Assembly (NCBI GenBank): GCA_033060915.1
Contig: CM065394.1
Coordinates: 33,208,001-33,272,000 of the forward strand
Source: Euryodendron excelsum
Taxonomy: Eukaryota > Streptophyta > Magnoliopsida > Ericales > Pentaphylacaceae
Direction: 5' to 3'
Length of the DNA stretch: 64,000 bases
Below the pieces are notes generated by a model. The model did not search any database. It was not told the DNA's origin and saw only the letters and a program-made list of their open reading frames with translations. Shown in pieces: positions 24,605 to 37,345 of the stretch; the stretch's first letter is position 1; the number at the start of each line of letters is the position of its first letter. The position numbers and the translations under genes are program-made.

Positions 24605-24820
24605 TCTTACGTGTCAACCTCTCTCTACCTGGTCCTAACACGTGTCACTCCCTTCCAATCGCAGCCGCCAGACATCCTAACCTTCCCTGGACGTGGGTCC
24701 CGCAATTTTATCCAAACCGCTCACGTGATGCACGTGACGGTGAACCAGATGAATATGCCAATTTTGCTGACGTCATTTCTCTCATCATAATGATGAAAGT
24801 GCCCTTCCCCGAAGACGTGT
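24605..24820 (+). promoter_or_regulatory. ACGT-core (G-box/ABRE/CRE) cluster
   Basis: Seven ACGT cores lie within about 210 bp: at 24609, 24640 (ACACGTGT palindrome), 24691, 24723 (TCACGTGA), 24732 (CACGTG), 24770 (TGACGTCA) and 24815. They sit about 250-450 bp before the start codon of the TRF-like gene. Such elements bind bZIP and bHLH factors in abscisic acid, light or stress responses. The response itself is inferred. Confidence 0.6.
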
Positions 24821-25061
24821 TTGGATTTTCAAGCAGGTGACAGAAGAGCTGTAGAAAGCGCGTGAGATTGGTCACTGGGGCTTCTCAGTTAAAGACGGCT
24901 TTGTTGAATGCTCCTTTGTCTGGTAGCAGAGCCCGTAGAAATAGCTTTTTCTAGGGTTTCTGATTCTCTATCGCTCAGATTCTCCGAGTCGACTCGCTTA
25001 GGCTTTAGCATTTTTTTGGGAGGCGTACGAGCTGGGATTTTCAGTTGATCGAGGGAGCTTG

Positions 25062-28000
25062 ATGGTTCAATTGATGAATTCTGGGAAGGCTAAACTGGAA
25101 TCTGAGTTGCAGCGCCGGAAAATGGTGCCGGTGAAGCTAGAGGCGGAGGACTCCCTGGAGGACCAACATGGCCCCCTCAATAAGCGATCTAAGCTGTCCT
25201 CTCCTCTCCCGGTTAGATCTTTCTCTCTCTCTATATATATATATGTCGTATGCAGTCTATGTATATATGTATAGAGGATTGATGCTTTATCTTTGTGATT
25301 TGTGTCTTGAACTGGGTCAAGTTTAAAAGTTGATTTTGTTTTGTGAAATTGAGATTCGAGTTTCTATTGGGCCTGTTTGTTTCCGTGGAAAATTCTTTTC
25401 TCGAGGAAGTGTCCGGAAATGATTGCTTTAGTGCAGGCTTCTTCGGTTTTGGATGAAATCGTGATGCTTCAATATATTTATCCCAAGTTTTTGAAATTAC
25501 ACTTTGGATTTTTGTTTGTGTTGGTCTTTTTAAAATGTTTTGTGCTATTCAAACAAACAGAGATGTGAAGATTTGGTATTGCTTGTTTGGAGAGATCAAT
25601 ACTTTTGGATCTTTTTGTGGCCGAAAGCGCTATTAATGTTTGAGACCCTTTTAGCCGTTATTTGGGTAGTGAATAGATACTGTTCTATCCGGTGGAGGAT
25701 CATGAAGCTAGTGCACAGTGAAAATTGACCATTTCCCCCAACTTTCTTATTCTTAAATTGGCTTTTTTTGACTTTTGTTTGTTTGGTTTTGACCTCACTG
25801 TGTTTACTGCTTTACTTTATCACATGATGCGATTTTTTTGAGTTAATGTAAAGTGATTTGTGTAATATGCTTTTTGTTGTTTCAGCAGCAACAGTGTAAT
25901 TTGGGACCTGGTAGTTCTCCAATACCACCATCACAGTACAATCCACTAGACGAGCCTAGTCCACTGGGTTTGCGTCTCAAGAAGAGCCCATCGCTCTTGG
26001 ATTTGATCCAAATGACACTTTCTCATGGAAATTCTTCGAAGATCGGAACTCAGGCCAAGAAAGAGCACAAGGCCACCACTGCTTCTGTTGCTAGTGATAA
26101 GCTCAAGGCTTCGAACTTTCCTGCCTCATTTTTGAGGATTGGGACCTGGGAGGTATACGTGCAATTGCTTTAGACCAACTTGTAATTGTAATGTTTTCAA
26201 CTTTTCGGACTTGCTGACAACCTATATCCAATGAAATTCTAACGAATTGCAGTACAAATCAAGATATGAAGGGGACTTGGTTGCTAAGTGTTACTTTGCA
26301 AAACATAAGCTTGTGTGGGAAGTCCTTGATGGTGGTCTGAAAAATAAGATAGAAATTCAGTGGTCTGACATTGTGGCTTTGAAGGCAAATTACCCAGATG
26401 ACGAACCTGGGACTTTGGATGTAGTGGTAAATTTCGTGTTTCTAATTTAGTAGTCCTTAATATACTTATCTGAAGGAAAAAAATTTGTAGTAGTCCTTGT
26501 TATGTTACTCGTAGTACTACTATTTGTCAGTACTTCTTCTACTAATGCTGCTGCCACTGAGAGACTAAATTTTTATGACAAAGGGTGTTCTCTTGGTGCA
26601 GCTTGCTAGACAACCTCTTTTCTTCAGGGAGACCAATCCACAACCCAGAAAGCATACCTTATGGCAGGCAACATCAGATTTTACTGGTGGACAGGCAAGC
26701 ATACACAGGTACCATATACAAAGGAAGCATACCTTGCTGCTTTTCTCCTTGTTGTCATTTAGGGATGGTGAAATGGAAGAATGATAAAAAAAATTCCTCT
26801 TTTTTTTTTTTTTCCCCCCTTTTTCATAGGTAGACATGAATCAAATTCAAGAGGTTTTGTCCAATATCTGAGGTAATAGGTTCTAGGTGTAAATAAGTCA
26901 AGAAAGGCTAATATCCCTTCTTGTTTTTTGGTCCCTAAACTCATATCAAGGTCTCCCCGCTGCAGTATATATCTCCTCAGAACTTGGGAATTTTCGTATC
27001 CGCTGCCTTTTTTTTACTTTTTATTGTTATGATGATGATGATGATGATGATTGTTCACTACAAATCAAAACTGAAGGCGTCTTATTTCCCTTCCATGTGG
27101 TAAATGCTCAAGAGGTGTCAAATTTCCTTTTGCTTCTATACTTTTTCCTGGCTACTTGAATAATTTGACACATCTTTTGGCTTTGGGTTTAGCATTTAAG
27201 ATGAACCTGGAGCTGCTTCAGCACTCTATTAAAAATGCATTAGCTATTGAGTTTTTCCAGTCAAAGTAGCAAATTATATTGCTACCGTTGGTGAATATTG
27301 TTTGCACTTGGATTTTTTTTGGCATATGTTGTTTATTTGAGTAATGGTGTTGAGATTCTTAATTTTGCTGCAGGCAACATTTTCTGCAGTGCCCTCAAGG
27401 ATTGTTAGGAAAGCATTTTGAAAAGCTTATTCAATGTGATCCTCGACTTAACTTTCTGAGTCAACAAGGAGAGAGAGTTTTAGAATCGCCATATTTTGAA
27501 AGCAGGATTTCCTTGTTTGATGACTCAAATGAATTGAACCATGGGTTTGATTTGAATGGTGAGGAGGGGCAGGCTTTTTTAGATTTGCGGAATGCTGCAT
27601 CACCATCTGGAGCTCAATCTTCCCCCCTAACAAATGAACAGCAAGATCTTGTTAGTAGACCGCCAGAGCAATTTTCCCGTGAAACACCTTCACCTAGCTC
27701 AGGTATAATCCTTTTTTTTTTTTCCCAGTAAGGAATAATCATGAACTCATAAGTGAATTTATCTTGTAATCTACTGATATGTCTTCTAGTATCCTTTCTG
27801 CCTAATTAGTTAACGGAGTGTAATTCCCTCTCTCCATATGCTGAGGGTGTATTGGGGCGGGATAGATGTCTATGGATGCTGGTGTATTGTGATTGCTGAT
27901 CACCCACAGCTGACATTAATCATGTTGTGCGTTGTTTCCATATACTCCTGTATCATTCTTGTGTCCTGTTTTCTATTGTTGTGGTTTATTTAAAGCACTT

Positions 28001-28779
28001 AGAAGTCCATTTGGATTGCTATCATATTGTCAATTTTGTTCTTGTTTACTAACACAGCATATATCAAAGCAAGTTCTTTTTCTTTTCTTTCGTTTTTCCT
28101 CTCCCCTTGAAGAGGTAAGTTTCTCAACAATGTTTCAACTGACCTAACTCATCGGCCTTTGAATTCAGTAATGGACACCCATGCAATCGAAGAAATCAAG
28201 AGCAGTAGAGCTGAGGAACTCAGAGGGCTTATTGAGCAAGATCAATTCAAAGTGCCTGGGCTCCACTCCTCCATGTCAATGAGTGATTTAGTAAGCCACC
28301 TCGAACATAGGATCTCAGAACAAAGAACATCCGACAATGTTATCCTTTCTGTGGAGGAGCAACAAAGCTTGGAGGTCCTGGAAGAGATTAGCCGGTGCTT
28401 ATTCAGTGATTCTCAACATACACAAGCCTCTGATGAGCAATTTGTCATGTCAAGAGTCAATTCCCTTTGCTGCCTTCTTCAGAAGGATCCCGTGACAGTC
28501 CAAAACTTGCAGGTTAAAGGGGATAATAGATCTGATGTAATAGTGGACAACAGAATAGGTGAACCAAACTCCATTTTTGCATCAGCAGGTGAAAGCAAGA
28601 TTTACGACAATTTTACTACACCCGAGGGCAAACCCAATGACGTCTCTGGTTGCAAGCAGGCTCCTGCCATGTCCAGGAAGGACTCAGTTGGGGAGCTGCT
28701 GCTTAATCTTCCAAGGATAGCATCTCTGCCGCGGTTCTTGCTCAACATCTCAGAAGATTTCAACAATCAAGCTAGATAG
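25062..28779 (+). CDS. TRF-like 8-type nuclear protein of unknown function
   Basis: Six coding exons, 25062-25211, 25886-26152, 26253-26426, 26602-26708, 27374-27702 and 28169-28779, give 545 residues with all phases consistent. Exon 1 has a basic patch (NKRSKL) that could act as a nuclear signal. The best conserved block is at about residues 132-235: IGTWEYKSRYEGDLVAKCYF, KLVWEVLDGG, KIEIQWSDI, QPLFFRETNPQPRKHTLWQA and DFTGGQASIHRRHFLQCPQG. This block matches plant proteins annotated as TRF-like 8 or uncharacterised (for example At2g37025), from memory. The C-terminal half is acidic and low in known motifs, ending LLLNLPRIASLPRFLLNIS. No Myb telobox is visible in the reading frame, so telomere-repeat binding should not be assumed. 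The gene is convergent with the next one, 565 bp away. Confidence 0.85.
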
Positions 28780-29344
28780 TGATCTTCCTTTTCCTTTACT
28801 AAAGTATGTGAAAGGCACCTGTCCAAAAGTCTCTCTCCTTGACTGTAAATATAGATAGCATTTGTAGATTATTCTCCGAATTTTGTGAAGTTTGGGGATT
28901 CGGAGATTCTTGTTGATGAAGAATCCTGACGTGTTTCTTTTCGAGGCTGCTCTTTCTGGTTTGTGTTCAAATGTAGTCCTTTGTAATAGTTTTTGTTTAA
29001 ATATATGTCTTCTTTGGTGGCCTTCAGCTCTGGTTTAGTTCGAGCATCTGAAAAAGCCGAACAATTTCTAGTAATGACCTTGTAGTTGAGATTAGTCTGA
29101 ACATAGATTTTCAAAGGGACCAAATATTTTTGGCACAAAAGAAATGAACAATCAATACAACTCTTTTGTATGTATATATAAATTTGAGAAAAACTTAATT
29201 ACAAGCAACAGGTTTGTTGAAAGGTACTCACAGCAACAACATAATACATTGATGTAGTCGCACTGGCTTATGCGTATGATTCTATAATTTCTACTCCCCA
29301 AACAAATCTACAAAAGAATAAAGAAACAAATAGATAAGCGGCAA
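28780..29344. other. Convergent 3' ends
   Basis: A 565-bp gap between two convergent genes. It presumably contains both 3' UTRs and poly(A) sites. No separate gene is seen. Confidence 0.6.
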
Positions 29345-32300
29345 TCAAGGTTCTTCTGCACGTTCTTCATCCGTTGCCTCGTTCTCCTGCAGCACGTTCA
29401 TCAGCATATTTATCTGGTTTTGCAGCATAGCATTTTCTCTCTCTACATTGGAACGTTTGCTCCGTTCGTCCAGGAGCTGGAGTTGCAGGCGTTCTAGGCA
29501 CCGCGCATCCTCTTCCAACTGCTCATTTAGGCCATCAATCTCCCTGTCCTGCAAGCATGAGCAAAAAGGCAGTTCATTCTCTCTCTCTCTCTCTCTCTCA
29601 AAAACATATTAGAGGGGCAAAGTAATTGGAAAAAACACCTTTCTGTTCATTTCCTGTATGGCAATCCTCCGCATGCTCTCGACGACATCCACATTTACAA
29701 GCTTTCGCTTCTTTCCAATTAGCCAGCCTCGTGGATAACTTGCAGAGTCGAAGTCTGGCGGTGGGAGTAAGGTCTCAGCCGATGGTCGTTTACCATTTAT
29801 ATTCATTATAGGTTCCAACGGTTCAAACAAAGCCTTCCGTCTCTCAGAAAGAACATCAGCCATTGCTGAATCCTGCTTCTCCCCTTCAGTGGGAGATTCT
29901 TCCTGTTTCTCAGGTGCCATTGCTGAATCCTGCTGCCTTTCTTCAGTGGGAAATTCTTCCCGTTTCTCAGCTTTCTTATCAGGGGTACCATCTGTTGCTT
30001 TGTCCACATTCTGGATGCTAGCTGTCAGGACAGGGCTCCATTTTAGTTTGAAGGAAAATGTTATCATCAGCCGTGACTGATGGTCAGTCACCGGCTGATG
30101 GTGGGCCCAAGCTGAGGTGGCCACCATCAACTGACAACTGACCATCCATCGCGACTAATGATAGCAGTGCCCTTAATTTGAAATAATAAATCTTTATCTC
30201 GAACTCAAAAGGTTCTTGTTATAAAACCAAACTCCAAAATTCAATACGGACATATCTAATCACTGTTTCACCTTATAATACGACCCGTGATGTCAAAAAA
30301 AAAAATAAAAAAAATAACTCAAAGATGAAATTTTGATATTGATGTCCATGGAACTAGTACATTTGATTCAGCCTTTGTCCAGAAACATAAATGTTCTCTC
30401 TTTGACACGAATCCATTGTCTATACCCATAGGAGATAAACCAATCAGATGCTTAAGTGGCCATAAAATCAACAAAATGAGCTCTTGCAACTGAGCTACTG
30501 CTATTAAAAATTTAGTATCTCTTTTATATGTATGAAGTTCATCACACACATAATACTGAATGACTCATATTTTCCAGTGTCCTAATTTCCGTAAAATACT
30601 CATTTGAAAGAATTGGAAAATCACCAAGATGCACATATAGAGAACAAGCATAAACATTGATGGATCATTGATTGTTTCAATACAAAGTAAACATGGTAGG
30701 TTTGATCAAATTAGCGAGAGATCGGTTCTTTTAATAAAATAAAATAAAAAAGAGTTCTTCTTAGGTTTCCTGTAAACCAATCCGAAGTGATACATCCTGA
30801 TCCCACAGTCGAATTGAACCAGATTGGCTCAGATCTAGTGCTCTTCCAATGTTCTTCAGCATGGATTTTATAATTGGTAGGCAGAGTTTATTAGATTAAA
30901 GAAAGAGAGAGAAAAAAAAAAAAAAAAAACAAATGGCAGGTGGTGTGGTTTCCAAGTGTACATGGCTGTCTCATATATAAAAATCCAAAGAGGCAGAATG
31001 AGGCATTACAATATTAATATACAGTACATATATATATTGTCTGATAAAAAAAGGAGGCAGCCCTGTGTCCAGTTCAACTTTGACTGCATCAAAACTACCA
31101 TGGTGTTTATTCAAGACCTATTACATCACCCATAGTTATGGAAACTCATTTAGGAGGGGGTAAGCGTGTTTTTTCAAAAACGCGTTTCAAAGTATGAAAC
31201 TTGTTTGAAAATTTTAAAAAAATGCGAAGAAAACATTTAGAAATTCTTGGGATACTTAACGGTGGAAAACTTAGGAGAAATGCTTCGGAAACTTGAAATA
31301 TTAATTTTTATACATTTTTTTTCCTTAAGTTCTAACTAAGTATTTATGAAATTATTCGTATAAGTTTTCACTAAGTTTCTCAAAGGTCTCCACTAAGTTT
31401 CTTAAAGGTCACCTTTGAGTATCGCTAGAGTTTCTTAATAAGATTTCTATTAAGTTTTTCAATTGTTTTTTGCTTCCTATTTTCCTCTATAGTTTTTGGT
31501 TGCGTTTTCCGCTTCTATTTCCCTTAACATTTCCCGCTTTCGCTTCCCATTTTGGTAACTATCAAATATCACCATATAGATCAAATGCTATAGTAGAGCA
31601 GAATTAGAACTACCCACAATATAGATATACACGCATACTAAAAAATCCGAAATGAATATGAAATAAAACAGGAGGTGAATGAAAGAAACTAACTTAACTA
31701 GCACATACTTTGCAAGGATTGTAATGGCAGGTGTTCAAGTTCTGCTACAGTTTAAAGTGGTATGTTAGTGATCATTTGCTCAAGAAATTCTTGAGGCCCT
31801 AATACATTATATAAAATAATGTCTAGCTCATATCTAAATAATGTCCTTTAGAAAAGGTGTAATACAACAGTTCGAAACAAAATTATAAAGGGAATTGGGA
31901 CTCGCTCTGAGTACGAAACTGTCTGCCATAATAGAGGCAAAGTTTACTATTGTACAATAATTGAATTGTGCCGATATTAAGTTGAATTCAGAAGGATGTA
32001 AAGTCAACTATATTGCCTATTTTAAGTCTGTTAGGAGGAAGATTAAATTCTTTACACTTTTTTTTTTAAATAATGAAATTCCCTGAAATTTGGCCAAATA
32101 TATAAATACTAATATAGACAAAATGCTCTCAGACATGGACGTAAAGTCATCAAATCTGACTAAATCAAATTCCGACAAAGAAAACCCAAAAAAAATTCAC
32201 GGAAATGGAAACCAAAAATTAATGATAGAGGTGACATAAAACAAATAAATGAAATGGCTCACATGAAAAAAATAAAGTAAAACTTCAGAAAAATTTCTGG

Positions 32301-32364
32301 TGGAGAGAGACCCTATGTTTTCAGGCTGTAATAACCAAGCATACGAAAAAAAAAAGGGAAAAAA

Positions 32365-32395
<31 letters not shown>

Positions 32396-32848
32396 TTTGT
32401 AACCAACGAAAGCATCTAAAGATTAAAGTGGCGTGTGAACAAAGTCACACAGAAGTCTTCAGAGTACTGTTATACGTCTCCCTGTAAACAGAGGGGGTTT
32501 CAAGAATCTAGAGAGAGAGAGAGGTGTATGGGTCTGTGGATAACCATTCAGACAGAGGAATTGAGCTACAAATATATAAAAAGAAACTGTCCCACACAAA
32601 GTTTTCAACTTTCAAGAGACAGATCTGCAGCAAACCACTCAACTAACAGCAAAGATTTACTTCAACTCAAATATCTCTTGATGGGTCTCGTCCATCAAGA
32701 CCCAATTCCACAGACAGAGACAGAGAGCAAATAGGAGGTGGTGAAGACTACCTGATCTCTTGCGAGACTTCCAGAAAATTGGAGTGGAAGATATGGGAGA
32801 AAAGCCATCCAAAGTCCCCTCCCGTACCTTCATCTTTGGTGTCTCCAT
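29345..32848 (-). CDS. HDR1: HEADING DATE REPRESSOR 1-like nuclear protein
   Basis: Three coding exons, 32752-32848, 29639-30021 and 29345-29548, give 227 residues; phases 1 and 0 fit at both junctions. The N-terminus METPKMKV runs into [20 protein letters not shown], the signature of plant HDR1 proteins. The middle is acidic and Lys/Glu-rich with a 19-residue tandem repeat. The core [20 protein letters not shown] and the C-terminal coiled coil (about 150-215, heptad-rich, [20 protein letters not shown]) are strongly conserved. Rice HDR1 is a nuclear protein that interacts with the SnRK1-type kinase OsK4 and delays flowering in long days. The role in this dicot is inferred. GKKRK and KSRKR are likely nuclear signals. 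The start is taken at 32848; the in-frame codon upstream is TTG, not ATG. Intron 1 is 2.73 kb. Confidence 0.85.
29859..29972 (-). repeat. 57-bp coding tandem duplication in HDR1-like gene
   Basis: Two adjacent 57-bp units (29859-29915 and 29916-29972) encode 19-residue repeats, [19 protein letters not shown] followed by [19 protein letters not shown]. The unit is a multiple of three and keeps the frame. Confidence 0.9.
30022..32751 (-). other. First intron of the HDR1-like gene
   Basis: A 2.73-kb AT-rich intron with an adenine run near 30912-30930, (TA)n near 31030 and a (GA)n run at about 32371-32395. I see no inserted coding element. Whether it is alternatively spliced or contains a second promoter cannot be judged. 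Confidence 0.65.
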
Positions 32849-32959
32849 TGACGAACAAAGGATCAAATTAAGCTCCAGACCACACCCACCCCTAATTACA
32901 AATTCAAGAACAGAGCATCTGATAATAAGGTTTCCTGTCTAGAGAGAGAAAATATACAT

Positions 32960-32990
<31 letters not shown>

Positions 32991-34510
32991 TTCCTTGCAG
33001 TTTGATTTTGTTTGTGCTCAGAGCTGTCCTGTGCTCTCGAACTTCTCGCTGTCGTCGTTGCTTATCTAGAGAGAGAGAGAGAGCAAGAGGAGAGAGAGAG
33101 GGGTAATTTTAAGGTGACGGAATCATCAAAGGCTGAGGGTTTTGGACGGTTGAGATTCTGCAATTTTTCTTGTGTTTTTTTCTGGGGAAGCGGGTGGTGG
33201 GCAGATTTTAAGGCAACGGTGGTTGTCTCAGTGGGTCCCACCGTGCCCCGGTCTTTGTTTTGTCCATATGTTACTCATTATTACCAAATTGCACCTAGTC
33301 TCTGCCACAAACCACGAAAATTGCCACCATGGGAATGCAAGAAAGCATATACTTCCATATAGCTTAATCCTGCCGATAAAGAAATTATTCCAAACACGTG
33401 GGACGTCCACGTAAATATACAAAAGATAAAATGCTATTCTCTTAAAAAAGTAGAATAATTTTTTTCTTGATAATTAAAAACAGTGCTTTTAATTTTTAAA
33501 ATGAAAGTTATCATTCAACTAATATTATGTAAATTTTATATATGCAATCACAATGGAAGTCTCCCACGTGCGAGACTGTCTACCAAGCCCTGCTGAGTTG
33601 GCAAACTTTGTACTAAAGTAATTTGTTCAGTCTTTGATTGTTAGTATCTTTTCAGCAAATGATTATACAACAATTTGGCTATAAAATTTGCTACTCTTCA
33701 CGATTTTATCGACAAAGGATGTTACATTTGAGTTCTATCTCGCATGAGTTACGCCCGTTGGGCAATATCTTATTTTGTGTGTTTTTTTAGTTTTTATTTA
33801 AAATAAGCATGTAGTGTTTAGTAGTAAGTTTTTTAGTTTATATTAAGCTAGCTCTTTTTTTTAGGCTAATAAGTCAAAAAGCAAAAAATAAAAATTTTGA
33901 AACTTTTTTTGCTTATTCGACTGTAATGAAAATTTTGTCAGTTTTAAATAAATTAATATACTATCATAATTAATGTTAAAATTTTGTTTAGCTTTACATA
34001 ATATCACGAATATGTAATTTAATTTATTTTTTTATTATTTTTGTCCAAAAAAGTAAAAAAAAAGCTTTAAACTAGTACTAAACACATCAACTAAGTTTTT
34101 TTTAAGTCAGCTTATTCTTTATGCTTTTTTGTAAACAGCTTATTTAATAAAAAAAAGTTGTTCCCAAACGAGCCCTAGTTGACTTGTATTTCAAAATAAA
34201 TTTCTTAACCTAGTTTGTACAGATTTGAAGAGTTATAAACCTTCAGCTTCCAAGTATTAACCTTATAGAAAAGCTAAATTTAATGCATTAAAAAATTAAT
34301 CCTCACATCATATTATTATTCTTTGGAGGTGTGAGGTTTCATTCAAATTGTGCCATGTGTAATATTTTTACGTAGGGTGAGATTTTTAAAATTTTAAAAA
34401 CTTCCCCTTCGGTTACGTTAATATCCATATGGGTTGAAGCTAGAATGATTTCTCACACCAACACCTAAGTCAATGATCAAAATATATACATATATATATA
34501 TATATATATA
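32849..34510. other. HDR1 promoter side and AT-rich spacer
   Basis: Contains (GA)n tracts at about 32961-32985 and 33069-33083 that probably lie in the HDR1-like 5' UTR or promoter. A fold-back MITE candidate follows, then a (TA)n tract at about 34487-34510 that borders the Helitron terminus. No gene is supported. Confidence 0.5.
33780..34180. mobile_element. Possible fold-back MITE
   Basis: The left side 'gtgtttagtagtaagttt' has an inverted counterpart on the right, read on the other strand as 'gtgtttagtactagttt'. The right border has the phrase 'cccaaacgagccct' often found at MITE ends. Borders and target duplication could not be fixed. Confidence 0.3.
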
Positions 34511-35685
34511 TTAGGGATGACCTGTGCCTATAGCATTTCTAAATATATATACTATCAGTTTGACAAATAATTTTTATTTTAAAAAATTTTGAATCAAAAC
34601 TGTGTGAGTATATTTGTAAATTATTCTATAACTTTTTTAATGATAAACCATTTCAAAATCACAACAAAACATTTTTTTCCAACATCAAGCAAGCAAGCAA
34701 CCAACCATGTAAGATGGTTTTTATTTTGAAAAATTCTCAATCAAAACTGCCTAAGTTAATTTGTAAATTTTTCTAAAAGTATTTTAAAAATAAATCTGTT
34801 CAAAATTCAAACAAAACATATTTTTGAACATCAAGCAACCACCCAATCAATTATGTAATCCAATTATATTTCCATCATCCAACAACTAACACAAAAATTA
34901 TTTTGAAACATCCACACGAAACATAAACTAAAGATTCACAATATTATATCTTAATAAAGCAACAACCAACTGACATATAGAAATGAAACAATTGACGCAC
35001 AATGCATCTACCTTGAGGAGAGCAATAAAACCAGTTATTCAATGAGCCAAGAAGCAAATCTCCAGGCATGCACATAAGGCCACTTCTTTATTCCTTTGTG
35101 CTACAGGTAGTTGAAGCTTTTGTCCTTGATATTGTATATTGTAATAGTCAAGATTTATTGCGAAACTTCAAACATAATTTTTTTTAACCTGTTGACATAT
35201 AAGAATAAAACAATTCAGCTTTTCAACCATTCAGATAAATGGTCATGATGAATTGCCAAAATTAAACTTAATAATCCTCTGAGCTACATCAATCATCAAA
35301 CTCCAATGTATCAATTATCAGGGTTGAACCACATGCAATATAATTCACATGATGAGATTACCAGTTAATACACATGCAAAAAAAAAAAAAAAACTTTTAT
35401 TTTTTCAACCCAATCACATAAGCTACAATGAAATTGAAAAAGGAAAAAAAACAGCAACTGAAATGCCAGAGAGAGAAAGAAGACTTAAGGAGTGCAAAAT
35501 GCCAAGACTTCCATCTCTCAAAAGTTCGTCTCTCCATCCAATATCTCATCAAAGTTTGGATTAGTGCAACCTTACGTGGAATTTAATAATTTTTAAATTA
35601 GATGTAAAAAACACAATGGAAAAGGGGTTTTTGTTTTTTTTTTTTGTTTTCTCAATTTCCTTTTATGTTCCAATTTCACCCTGTT

Positions 35686-36864
35686 TTAATGAGACAATTT
35701 CACTACGTGCTTAAGTAGTATTACAAACATATTAACAACACCTTCAATTACAAAGGTGGCGCATTTAACAACCATCAATCTTGTGCCATTGCAAAGACCC
35801 TCTTTTGATGCAATATTTTTTAATAACATTATGGGACAACCCACTTTCGACTCTAGGTTAAAAGGTAGCATCCCAGGAGGATCCAATAAGTTTAAATACT
35901 CATTAGTATATTGATTTGTAATTGTAAAATCGATTGCATCACCTTTAGACATCTTATCAACAACAAAATAAGTGTATGTGTTTCCTGGAAAAATATTTAA
36001 TGCAAAAATGTTGATAGCATGAACATTCTCATCGCGCACAGAAAGAATTATGCAATTAGTTAAAAAATTTGGGATCGTTGTACTCGCCACATCTAAATAT
36101 GGATAAACTGTAGAGAGCAATTCCTTTAAATCTAGGTATTTGCATATTGTTAATGGAAGTTGTACAACTTCTTGAGGATTTGTCCCAATCTAAAATATAA
36201 AAAATAGAATTACCAAAAAAATGTATGGGGTATAAAAAAATCCTATCAATTAAAAACACATTCACTAAGAAAGAGTTGAAGAAATATTATCTCCATTAAA
36301 AATTTGGCAACATTCAAATTTTCTAGATCTGCAGAATTTAAACTCATGTTTAAATCCAAAGTCAAAACATGTATATCCTTCTATAGAAAAGAACGCCTCA
36401 ACAATGCATTAATAATTTGCTCACGGACTCCTTTGGGTACTACTGGTAGGATTTGTCTGAAGTCTTTACCCAGTACAACTGTAATACTTCTAAATGGCTT
36501 TTCACTGTCACAAATATCTAGAAGTGTGCGATCAACAACTTTAATACAAGGCCTATGCTGCATAGGAACTTCATCCCAAATTATGAGCTTTATTTTTCTA
36601 AACAACTCTGCTTGCGATGATTCTTTGCTAAACCCTCAAATTGAATTTTTAGCAGATCTAATGGAATGCAAAATGTTGAATGTGCATTGCAACCTCCTAC
36701 CAACAACAACGATGCAATACCAGATGAAGTCACAGTAACAACAATTTGCCCAAGGCTGCGACATTTCAATGTCATCGTATTGTACAGAAACGTTTTTCCT
36801 GTTCCGACTTCTTCATTTAAAAATAAAATCATTCCTTTACTTTCAAAGACCAGAGAAGTGATAG
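35686..36864 (-). pseudogene. Helitron PIF1-type helicase, C-terminal half (broken)
   Basis: Reads in pieces on the minus strand. Walker A is near 36820 ([11 protein letters not shown]), then SSGIASLLL and Walker [13 protein letters not shown], then [16 protein letters not shown], and after a gap [14 protein letters not shown] and [13 protein letters not shown]. These are ordered PIF1/Helitron helicase motifs. The usual final segment, with the motif found as KSQGQ and the LSRC block, is missing after about 35690, so the domain is truncated as well as frameshifted. The frame enters from the other side of the gypsy insertion. Confidence 0.85.
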
Positions 36865-37298
36865 TGTGAAATCCTAATCTCATATTTCCACGATTAATTT
36901 AATTGCATCTTAAAATTAGTTGAATTAGTTTATTTAATTTAATTTACATCTATTGCATGATTAATAATAAATTATGTGTGCCACACGTGTCATGTCATTA
37001 GTAGTAAGTTAGATGGTGAGTTGAGTGGTGAGTCATTAGTGAGTGGAAGTAAAGGATACCTAAAGGTGTGAGATACACTATTGTATCTATGTTGGTTTCA
37101 TAGAAGTGGAATGAGAAGGGGGGGTTGTCGGTGGAGAGAAAGAAAGAATGATGACAAGAGGGGACAAGGAGGCAAATGAACAAAGAAAAGAAAGAAAAAG
37201 AAAGAAAAAAAAAAACAAAAATGGTGGGAGGTGAGTGGCCTAGCATGATAGGAGAGAGAAGAGAGAAAAATAGAGGGAGTGAAGAGATGGCTGCCATT

Positions 37299-37345
<47 letters not shown>

